NCBI RefSeq assembly: GCF_002939785.1
Contig: NZ_MDEC01000002.1
Span: forward strand, 206,081 to 270,080
Source of the DNA: Xanthomonas codiaei
GTDB lineage: Bacteria > Pseudomonadota > Gammaproteobacteria > Xanthomonadales > Xanthomonadaceae
Length of the DNA stretch: 64,000 bases
Direction: 5' to 3'
The translations under genes were made by a program, and so were the position numbers. Under the pieces are notes generated by a model, which worked only from the letters and a program-made list of their open reading frames with translations, did not search any database and had not been told where the DNA came from. Below, piece after piece: positions 1 through 7,057 of the stretch. Numbering within the stretch: the first letter of the stretch is position 1; every line of letters starts with the position of its first letter.

Positions 1-1
1 G

Positions 2-727
2 GGCGGCAACCTGCAGCCGCTGGCCTGCACCCCGCTGAACATTCCGGCCAACCGCCTGCTGCTGGCGCCGCACGTGTACGGCCCGGACGTGTACGTGCAG
101 TCGTACTTCAACGACAGCAATTTCCCCAACAACATGCCGGCCATCTGGGACCGTCACTTCGGTCAGTTCATCGGCAAGTACGCCTTGCTGCTGGGCGAAT
201 TCGGCGGCAAGTACGGCGAAGGCGATGCGCGCGATAAGGTCTGGCAGGACGCGCTGGTGAAGTACCTGCGCAGCAAGGGCATCAACGAAGGCTTCTACTG
301 GTCGTGGAATCCCAACAGCGGCGATACCGGCGGCATCCTGCGCGACGACTGGACCACGGTGCGCCAGGACAAGATGACCCTGCTGCGCACCTTGTGGGGC
401 ACCGTGTCCAACACCACTCCCACGCCTACGCCCACTCCGACTCCCACGCCGACGCCGACGCCCACCCCGGGCACCAGCAGCTTCAGCACCAAGGTGATCC
501 TGGACAGCAGCTGGAACGGTGGCTCGTGCAACCGCGTGCAGGTCACCAACACCGGTACCGCCAGCGGCACCTGGGCAGTGACGGTGCCGGTCACCGGCAA
601 GGTCAACAACGCCTGGAACGTGGTGTGGTCGCAGAGCGGCAGCACCCTGAACGCCAGCGGCGTGGATTTCAACCGCACGCTCTCAGCCGGCGCGACGGCC
701 GAATTCGGCTTCTGCTCGGCAACCTAA
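2..727 (+). CDS. engXCA: Secreted GH5 endoglucanase, C-terminal part (end of catalytic domain, Thr-Pro linker, CBM2)
   Basis: The reading frame is open from the first bases, so the 5' end lies outside the window. The visible part starts in the second half of a GH5 cellulase domain: LLLAPHVYGPDV is followed by LLLGEFGGKYGEGD, whose Glu is the expected catalytic nucleophile, and then FYWSWNPNSGDTGG. A low-complexity Thr-Pro linker (about bases 415-468) joins it to a carbohydrate-binding module of family 2 type, about 85 residues, with paired Cys and several Trp, ending in FGFCSAT. The enzyme should cleave beta-1,4-glucan outside the cell after type II secretion. The domain order and sequence match the major Xanthomonas endoglucanase. 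A catalytically degraded relative lies at 24384-26156. Confidence 0.93.
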   Translation, partial: GGNLQPLACTPLNIPANRLLLAPHVYGPDVYVQSYFNDSNFPNNMPAIWDRHFGQFIGKYALLLGEFGGKYGEGDARDKVWQDALVKYLRSKGINEGFYWSWNPNSGDTGGILRDDWTTVRQDKMTLLRTLWGTVSNTTPTPTPTPTPTPTPTPTPGTSSFSTKVILDSSWNGGSCNRVQVTNTGTASGTWAVTVPVTGKVNNAWNVVWSQSGSTLNASGVDFNRTLSAGATAEFGFCSAT

Positions 728-738
728 GTGAAGAGCGG

Positions 739-765
739 GGGGCGGATACCCTGCGTGTCCGCCCC
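739..765. terminator. Stem-loop downstream of the endoglucanase gene
   Basis: GGGGCGGA pairs with TCCGCCCC across an 11-nt loop, 12 nt after the stop codon. There is no T-run. It is the first of three hairpins in a row in this 446-bp gap. Confidence 0.5.
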
Positions 766-769
766 ACCG

Positions 770-801
770 GCCATGCGGTGATCGAGCGATCACCGCATGG
801 C
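770..801. terminator. Perfect 13-bp stem-loop
   Basis: GCCATGCGGTGAT (770-782) pairs perfectly with ATCACCGCATGGC (789-801) around a 6-nt loop. No clear T-tract follows, so it is either a weak terminator, an mRNA 3'-end stabiliser or a repetitive hairpin. Confidence 0.5.
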
Positions 802-814
802 TGGATTGAAGACT

Positions 815-845
815 GCATGCCGACCACGCGCCGTGGTCGGCATGC
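815..845. repeat. Perfect 14-bp inverted repeat with 3-nt loop
   Basis: GCATGCCGACCACG (815-828) and CGTGGTCGGCATGC (832-845) are exact complements with only CGC between them. It is the third tandem hairpin between the endoglucanase and the chemoreceptor gene. The rest of the gap (846-1173) shows no gene I can support. Confidence 0.6.
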
Positions 846-1173
846 CCGGCATCGGTGCGATTCCATCACTGCATCTCGTCCGGCCAGGATCCGTCATGCG
901 GAACTGCCTGCGCATCGCATCCACACCACGACCGTTGCGCGCAGTTGACATCACTGCGTGCAATGCGACGCAAGCAGCGGACGCCCTTGCACTTCTACGC
1001 GTGATTCATCGCCGCGCATTGCCGGTGTCGCTGGCCGCCCGGCATGCAGGCAGCTGCGATGCATCGACATGCCGCAACTACAAGCAGGCGCTGCCGCAGA
1101 TAGCGCTTCATCCCCTCTCGCCGCCGCCGATATCCCGTAGGTAGCGCCCTGCGCCTTCCTGGATGTCGTTGCC

Positions 1174-3324
1174 ATGCCTGTTGTCTCCCTGTTGCGTCGT
1201 CACGTTGCCAATCTCCCGCTCACCCGCAAGTTCGTCCTGTTGTGCACGCTCCTCACCGTCGGTGTGATCCTGCTGGCCGTCGCCGCCGCGCGCCTGCAAT
1301 ACCTGGACCTGATCGAAGCGCGCAAGCTCAGCGTCAAGACCGAAGTCGAGATGGGGCTGACCGTGATGCAGCACTACGCCGACAAGGTCAAACGCGGCGA
1401 ACTCACCGCTGACCAGGCCAAGGAGGCTGCACGCTCCACCCTGGCCGACATGCGCACCAACGAGGGCGTGGACTACTTCTTCATCGTCGATCCGCAGATG
1501 CGCATCCTGATGCATCCCAAGCGCGCCGTCGGTACCGATATGAGCGACTACAAGAGCGATGCCGGGCAGTACGTGTATCGCGACATCAAGACCGCCATCG
1601 ACAGCGGCGACGGCTTCAGCTACTACGACGCGCCCAAGCCGGGCAAGCAGGAACAACTTCCCAAGATCAGCTATGCCAAGACCTTCCCGGCCTGGAACTG
1701 GGTGTTGGTGATGGGCGTTTACGCCGAAGACATCCAGGTGCAGGCCTGGGGCTTCACCCGCACGCTGACCCTGATCGGCGCCGCACTGGTGGCGATGGTG
1801 ATCGGTGTGTGCTGGCTGATCGCCTCGGCCATGGCCGCGCCGTTGCGTGCAGCAACCCGCACTGCCGAAGCGATCGCCTCGGGCCGCTTCGACAACGACA
1901 TCCGTGTCGAATCGCGCGATGAAACCGGCCAGCTGATGCACAGCATGCAGCAGATGCAGACCCAGTTGCAGCGCTTCAATGGCGAGATGCAGACCATGAT
2001 CCGCCTGCAGCAGGGCGAGAACATCGCGCACCGTATTCCGGAAGATTTTCCCGGCGATTACGGTACGTTGGCACATGGCGTGAACACCGTGGTGTTCGAG
2101 CACCTGGATGCCATCAACGAAGCGATGGATGTCATGAGCGAGTATGGCCGTGGCGATCTGCGCCGCGACATGCGCCGCCTGCCCGGCCAGCGCGCGGCCC
2201 TGCATGACGCGCTGGATACGGTGAAGCGCAATCTGTCGGCGATCAATGGCGATATCGCGCGCCTGGCCGATGCGGCCGCGCGTGGGGACTTCTCCGCACG
2301 CGGCGAGCAGGGGCGCTACCAGTTCGCGTTTGCGGAAATGGTGCAGGCCTTGAACCGTTTGATGCAGCAGGCCGATGCCGGCCTGGACGATGTGGGCCGC
2401 ATCATGGCCGCCATTGCCGATGGCGACCTGTCGCAACGGGTGGAATCGCATTACGAAGGCGCGTTCGGTCGCCTGGCCGACGCCGCCAACCGCACTGCGA
2501 TCCAGCTCACCCGCATCGTGCAGGGCATCCAGCATTCGGCCGAGATGATCAATACCGCCGCCGGCGAGATCGCCAGCGGCAACGCCGACCTGTCCACGCG
2601 CACCGAGAACCAGGCTGCGAACCTGGAAGAAACCGCCGCCTCGATGGAAGAACTGACGTCCACCGTGCGCCAGAATGCCGACAACGCGCGCCAGGCCAAC
2701 CAGCTGGTCAAGGGCACCGGCGAGGTCGCCGAAAGCGGCGGGCGCGTGGTGCAGGACGTGGTCACCACCATGCAGGCGATCACCCAGGCCTCGGCGCGCA
2801 TTTCCGACATCATCGGAGTGATCGACGGCATCGCGTTCCAGACCAACATCCTGGCCCTGAATGCAGCGGTGGAAGCTGCGCGCGCCGGCGAACAGGGCCG
2901 CGGCTTTGCGGTAGTGGCGACGGAAGTGCGTGCGCTGGCGCAGCGTTCGGCCGGTGCGGCCAAGGAGATCAAGCAACTGATCTCCGACTCGGTGGAAAAG
3001 GTGGAACAGGGCTCGGGCCTGGTGCAACAGGCCGGCAGTACCATGACCGAGGTGGTCAGCTCGGTGAAGCGCGTGACCGACATCATGGCCGAAATCACCG
3101 CCGCCAGCACCGAACAGAGCGCCGGTATCGAACAGGTCAGCACCACGGTGATGCAACTCGATGAAATGACCCAACAGAACGCAGCACTGGTGGAAGAAGC
3201 CACGGCAGCCGCACGCAGCCTGGAAGACCAGGCCGCGGACCTGGCACGCGCGGTGGCCGTGTTCCGCCTGGCACCGGCGCATCCCGCCTCGACACAGCCC
3301 CGCGGTGCCGCTCAGGCAGCATAA
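1174..3324 (+). CDS. Methyl-accepting chemotaxis protein with periplasmic single-Cache domain
   Basis: 716 residues. A first membrane helix (about residues 18-40) precedes a periplasmic sCache_2-type ligand domain (about 45-185, containing [16 protein letters not shown] and [10 protein letters not shown]). A second helix (about 190-212) leads into HAMP segments and a long cytoplasmic coiled coil. The conserved signalling hairpin ([20 protein letters not shown], around residues 546-565, then [17 protein letters not shown]) is intact and should contact CheA/CheW. Cache domains of this class commonly bind small carboxylates or amino acids, but the ligand cannot be read here. It is monocistronic, and the nearest neighbours are not chemotaxis genes. 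Confidence 0.93.
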   Translation: MPVVSLLRRHVANLPLTRKFVLLCTLLTVGVILLAVAAARLQYLDLIEARKLSVKTEVEMGLTVMQHYADKVKRGELTADQAKEAARSTLADMRTNEGVDYFFIVDPQMRILMHPKRAVGTDMSDYKSDAGQYVYRDIKTAIDSGDGFSYYDAPKPGKQEQLPKISYAKTFPAWNWVLVMGVYAEDIQVQAWGFTRTLTLIGAALVAMVIGVCWLIASAMAAPLRAATRTAEAIASGRFDNDIRVESRDETGQLMHSMQQMQTQLQRFNGEMQTMIRLQQGENIAHRIPEDFPGDYGTLAHGVNTVVFEHLDAINEAMDVMSEYGRGDLRRDMRRLPGQRAALHDALDTVKRNLSAINGDIARLADAAARGDFSARGEQGRYQFAFAEMVQALNRLMQQADAGLDDVGRIMAAIADGDLSQRVESHYEGAFGRLADAANRTAIQLTRIVQGIQHSAEMINTAAGEIASGNADLSTRTENQAANLEETAASMEELTSTVRQNADNARQANQLVKGTGEVAESGGRVVQDVVTTMQAITQASARISDIIGVIDGIAFQTNILALNAAVEAARAGEQGRGFAVVATEVRALAQRSAGAAKEIKQLISDSVEKVEQGSGLVQQAGSTMTEVVSSVKRVTDIMAEITAASTEQSAGIEQVSTTVMQLDEMTQQNAALVEEATAAARSLEDQAADLARAVAVFRLAPAHPASTQPRGAAQAA

Positions 3325-3409
3325 AAACGGGCGACTGCCATCACCACATTGGCAGACGTACCCTCATCCGCCCTTCGGGCACCTTCTCCCGTGGGGAGAA
3401 GGAACAGCG
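3323..3409 (+). repeat. Interspersed repeat, copy 1 (terminator-like hairpins)
   Basis: Bases 3355-3409 are identical over 55 bp to 3747-3801, and the similarity extends about 30 bp further upstream in both copies. The unit contains GCCC-TTC-GGGC and a 9-bp hairpin CCTTCTCCC-GTG-GGGAGAAGG. Copy 1 directly follows the chemoreceptor stop codon, so it may serve as its terminator. Confidence 0.75.
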
Positions 3410-3425
3410 TCCAACGCGTGCCAAA

Positions 3426-3540
3426 GCCCCTCTCCCGCCGGGGCGAGAAGGCACGGCTTACGCGCCATTGGCGCGTGTGCCTTGGAGCGCCCGCGCCAAT
3501 GGCGCGGGCCGGGGCGCGGAGCGGGGGTTGGGGTGAGGGT
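3426..3540 (+). repeat. 115-bp interspersed repeat, copy A
   Basis: This block reappears with few changes in inverted orientation at 11133-11247, also 115 bp. It contains CCCTCTCCCGCCGGGGCGAG, two GCGCCAATGGCGC-type palindromes and a GGGGTTGGGGTGAGGGT end. It does not code for a protein I can support. The two copies lie in the 3' gaps of two unrelated genes. Confidence 0.75.
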
Positions 3541-3631
3541 GCCCGGCAGCCGGGAGGCTTCGATGCACACCAGATGCATTACTAAGCAAACGAGATGCAT
3601 CGACTATCAGGCATGCGTACCGACAGTCAGC

Positions 3632-3694
3632 GGGAATAGGGAATAGGGAATGGGGAATGGGGAATGGGGAATGGGGAATGGGGAATGGGGAATC
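3632..3694 (+). repeat. Heptanucleotide tandem array, 9 units of GGGAATR
   Basis: Nine head-to-tail 7-bp units: two GGGAATA, six GGGAATG, then GGGAATC. Other heptamer arrays based on GATTGGG/GATTCGG occur at 27670 and 44447. Such arrays vary in length between strains of Xanthomonas. There is no CRISPR-like spacer structure. Confidence 0.85.
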
Positions 3695-3715
3695 GACGAG
3701 TATTTACCGCTCGTC

Positions 3716-3801
3716 AAAAGACGGGCGGCCGCAATCACCATCGGCTGACGTACCCTCATCCGCCCTTCGGGCACCTTCTCCCGTGGGGAGAAGGAACAGC
3801 G
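3716..3801 (+). repeat. Interspersed repeat, copy 2
   Basis: This is the second copy of the element at 3323-3409, with 55 identical bases (3747-3801). It sits just downstream of the minus-strand diguanylate cyclase stop at 3826, so the convergent pair of genes is separated by two copies plus the heptamer array. Confidence 0.75.
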
Positions 3802-3825
3802 ATGCACCGCCAATGACCCGCTACT

Positions 3826-6420
3826 TCAACGCGTAGCGTCGCGGCCGTTCGTCGCGGCTCCTTTGCAGCGCGCATTTTTTGCCGCATACATCGCCTCGTC
3901 CGCGGCATGCATCAGGCTGGCAGCATCGGCCTGTTGGCCGTGTTGCCAGGCCACGCCGATGCTGGGCTGGATCGGTAGCCGCTGCTCGCCAAACAGGGCA
4001 CCAACGGCGGCAGCATGACGGATGCGCTCGGCCACCGCGGCGCAGTCCGCCTCGGGTGTCTGCAGATTGTCCAGCAGCACCACGAATTCATCGCCGGCCA
4101 GGCGCGCCACCAGGTAGCGCCCCTCCACCGCGCGTTGCAGACAATGACCGAACGCCACCAGCACTGCATCGCCGGCGCGGTGGCCATAGGTGTCGTTGAT
4201 GCGCTTGAAGCCATCCAGGTCCAGGAACATCACCGCCACCGCGCGCTGCAACTGCTGCGCCTGCACCACCGCAGCCTGCAAGGCCTCGGTCCAGGCGTGG
4301 CGGTTGGGCAGGCAGGTCAGCGCATCGCGGGTGGCGCGCTCGTGCATCAGGCGGTGCAGCGTCTTGTGCGCGGTGACGTCCTGCGCCATCAGGAAGAAGC
4401 CTTGCGTGCCCGCCCGCGAACGGCGGGTTTCCGGCACCAGGGTGATCTCCACATCGCGCGGCGTGCTGCCGATCCGCAGCACATGTTCGAAGCTGGCGCG
4501 TTGTCCGGCCGCCACCTGCGCCAGCGCGATGCGGGCGGGAACGCTGAGCGCTGCGCCGAGCAGATGGGTGATGGGTGTGCCGACCAGACTGGCGGGCTCC
4601 ACGCCCAGCCAGTCGCGGTGCGCTTCGTTGGCAAACAGGCAGCGCTGGCTGGCATCGAACTGGCTGACCAGCGCCGGCGTGGCATCACTGATGGCCCGCA
4701 GCCGCGCTTCGCTTTCGGCCAGGCGCTCGGCGGCGACATGGCGCTCGGTGACGTCCTGGATCTGCGAAACAAAATGCACCGGCGCGCCGCTGCCGTCGCG
4801 CACCAGCGACACCGACAACTGCGCCCAGATCACCGCGCCCTGCTGGCTGATGTAGCGCTTGGCCAGGCTGTAGCTGTCGCGTTTGCCGTCGATCAATTCC
4901 TGCACCAGCTTCAGGTCCATATCCAGATCCTCCGGATAGGTGATCTGCTGGAAGGTGGTGCGCAGCAGCTGCTCGCGTGGGTAGCCCAGGATGCTGCACA
5001 GCGACGGATTGACGTCGCGCCAGGCGCCTTCCAGCGACACGATGGCCATGCCCTGCGGCGCGGTTTCGAAGGCACCGGCGAACCGTTCTGCCGCCAATTG
5101 CGCGGCGGCCTGCGCCTGCAGCTCGGCGGTGACGTCGATGGCCATGGCCAGGTAGCCGGCCAGCCCTTGCTGTGCATCGTGGATGATGTTGAAACACAGG
5201 CGCACGCGGCGCAGCTCGCCGTCCTTGCGCACCAGGGTCCACAGCTCCTCGCGCAGCACGTCGCCAGCCGAGGCCGCGGCCAGTTTCACGTACGACGGTG
5301 GCGACAGCGCCAGGGTGGCCATATGGCGTTCCAGCTCGGCCTGCAGATGGAAGCGTGCCGGGCCGCTGCCCAGGACCTCCTCGGCCGTATAGCCCAGCAG
5401 CTGTTCGGCACCGGGATTGAACAGCTCGATCCGGCCCAGCGGATCGAAGGCGATGATCGCCACGTCCTGCGAGGCATCCACCAGCGCCTGCAAGCGCGCG
5501 CGCTCGGCCGACAATGCCGCCGACGCATTCTTGAGCTCGGTGATGTCGTGCATCACGCAGACCGCGCCCAGTGCGGTGCCCTTGTCGCCCACCACCGGAT
5601 CCGCATTGCACAGCACGCTGCGCGCCGGTTGCCCGGTGGCGCGGATCACCAGCTCGGCATTGCGCACGTGCTCGCCGCGCCAGGCGCGCAGCAGCGGAAT
5701 GGCTTCGGTAGGCAACAGGCCGTTGCCATCGGCGGTGTACAGGTCGAAGTGCTGCGCCCACTGCGCCGGCGGCAGTACGCGCGGATCGGTGCCGTGCCAT
5801 TGCCGCGCAGCGTGATTGAACTCGCGCAGCAGGCCATCGGTGCCGCAGGCCACCACGCCATCGGGCATGGCTTCCAGCAACATGCTCAGGGTCTGCCGCT
5901 GCGCCTGTGCGGTCAACCGGTCGCGGCGGGCTTCCAGCTGGCTGACCGCCTGCCGCGCCAAGCGGATCAGCGCCTGCTTTTGATTTTCCTCGAGCACGCG
6001 CGATCGGGTGCTGAGCGTGCACAGGGTGCCATAGGCGTAGCCTTCGCGGCCGATCAGCGGCACGCCCACATACGAGCGTACGCCTGGGGCCGCGGTCACC
6101 AAGGGGTTGTTGACGAAGCGCGGGTCGGCCTCGGCATCGGGCACCTCCATCAGCTCGGTGCCCATCACCGTGTAGGAGCAGAACGACACGCTGCGCGGTG
6201 TGCCTTCCAGGTCGGTACCGCAGCGCGCCTTGAACCACTGCCGGTCGGCATCGAGCAGCGACACCAGCGCCATCGGCGCACCGGTCACGTGCGCGGCCAG
6301 CCAGGCGATGTCGTCGAACTCGGCTTCGGCTTCGGTGTCCAGCACCTCCAGCCGGCGTACCGCTTCCACGCGCAGGGCATCGTTGGCGGGGATCGGCACG
6401 GGCGGCAGCGGGGCGGTCAT
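3826..6420 (-). CDS. Diguanylate cyclase with GAF and four PAS domains
   Basis: 864 residues from the ATG at 6418-6420 (starts MTAPLPPVPIP). I prefer this start because upstream in-frame sequence up to about 6999 is low-complexity and runs through a decayed MITE. Order: GAF (about 15-165), PAS domains at about 175-300, 305-430, 435-560 and 565-690, then GGDEF (about 700-860). It should make cyclic di-GMP from GTP. The active-site loop reads AGDEF (RLAGDEFVVLL), a tolerated variant of GGDEF. The product-inhibition site RxxD five residues upstream is absent. The GAF domain is clearly paralogous to that in the protein at 10173. No membrane helix is seen, so it is probably a cytosolic sensor. Confidence 0.9.
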   Translation of the reverse strand: MTAPLPPVPIPANDALRVEAVRRLEVLDTEAEAEFDDIAWLAAHVTGAPMALVSLLDADRQWFKARCGTDLEGTPRSVSFCSYTVMGTELMEVPDAEADPRFVNNPLVTAAPGVRSYVGVPLIGREGYAYGTLCTLSTRSRVLEENQKQALIRLARQAVSQLEARRDRLTAQAQRQTLSMLLEAMPDGVVACGTDGLLREFNHAARQWHGTDPRVLPPAQWAQHFDLYTADGNGLLPTEAIPLLRAWRGEHVRNAELVIRATGQPARSVLCNADPVVGDKGTALGAVCVMHDITELKNASAALSAERARLQALVDASQDVAIIAFDPLGRIELFNPGAEQLLGYTAEEVLGSGPARFHLQAELERHMATLALSPPSYVKLAAASAGDVLREELWTLVRKDGELRRVRLCFNIIHDAQQGLAGYLAMAIDVTAELQAQAAAQLAAERFAGAFETAPQGMAIVSLEGAWRDVNPSLCSILGYPREQLLRTTFQQITYPEDLDMDLKLVQELIDGKRDSYSLAKRYISQQGAVIWAQLSVSLVRDGSGAPVHFVSQIQDVTERHVAAERLAESEARLRAISDATPALVSQFDASQRCLFANEAHRDWLGVEPASLVGTPITHLLGAALSVPARIALAQVAAGQRASFEHVLRIGSTPRDVEITLVPETRRSRAGTQGFFLMAQDVTAHKTLHRLMHERATRDALTCLPNRHAWTEALQAAVVQAQQLQRAVAVMFLDLDGFKRINDTYGHRAGDAVLVAFGHCLQRAVEGRYLVARLAGDEFVVLLDNLQTPEADCAAVAERIRHAAAVGALFGEQRLPIQPSIGVAWQHGQQADAASLMHAADEAMYAAKNARCKGAATNGRDATR

Positions 6421-6619
6421 GGCGTGGTCGGCGAGTGGCGTCGGGTCAAGGTAGGTCGCCCGAAGTAACGGCGAGGCGATGGCCAACTTAAGCGTCCGCG
6501 GCCGCGTTCGTTGACGCGGATCCGTCGGCATCCCGGTACAGCGGGGTCGACTGCGGTCCCCCAGGGCGTGCGAACTCTGGTTGCGAACGCGGCGCGGACC
6601 CGCCCTACCTGTGCGTCTG

Positions 6620-6761
6620 GAGCGGCTGGCAAGACGTGGCGAGCGGTCGTCAGGTGGATGTGGACGGCGCCGAGGAACCCCAGCGTACGAATGGCACATG
6701 CCGCACCGAGCACCGGCCGCGTCCGCCTGGCGGTGAGCGCAGTCGTTTTGGCTAGCCGCTC
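6620..6761 (+). mobile_element. Decayed copy of the 141-bp MITE
   Basis: 142 bp beginning GAGCGGCTGGCAAGACG and ending CGTTTTGGCTAGCCGCTC. It matches the reverse-complement orientation of the element at 47072-47212 along its whole length, including the shared GCGAGCGGTCGTCAGGTGG block. Its terminal inverted repeats have diverged and the flanking triplets (CTG/GTA) no longer form a target duplication, which suggests an older insertion. It lies between the divergent diguanylate cyclase and M16 peptidase genes. The remainder of 6421-7057 contains no gene I can support. Confidence 0.8.
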
Positions 6762-7057
6762 GTAGGGCAGCATCGCGACGCCGGCGGACCATCGGCATGG
6801 GCCGGGCTCGCCCGCCGGCCAGGGCAGCACACCTTGGCCGGTGCTGTGCGTCTGACCTGCCCGCAGCGCGGCCCCATACCACCTTCCAGCAGCGCGACGG
6901 CAAGCCACGAGCGCGGCCCAGGCCCGCCCCTGCCGCCGGCCCCGACGGTGCCGGCTTCGCCGCCCTGCCGCGACCGGCCGTCACCCTGCCGGACCGCATT
7001 TGCGGCCTCGCCAGGCAGCCACTACCCTCGGCCGATTGTCCCGTCCTGGAGTGTCAC

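Noticed and set aside
1108..3282. Long minus-strand open frame opposite the chemoreceptor gene (724 codons)
   Set aside because: Composition is His/Arg/Gly-rich and mirrors the codons of the real plus-strand gene; no ribosome-binding site or domain. Shadow of high GC.
3632..3694. Possible CRISPR array
   Set aside because: Units are 7 bp, contiguous and without spacers; it is a tandem microsatellite.
4015..6468. Long plus-strand frame opposite the GAF-PAS-GGDEF gene
   Set aside because: Same reason: the antisense of a well-supported gene, with no protein-like domains.
6417..6908. Minus-strand ORF covering the decayed MITE (163 codons)
   Set aside because: It consists mostly of repeat sequence and extends the cyclase frame region; such ORFs are common annotation artefacts from this repeat family.
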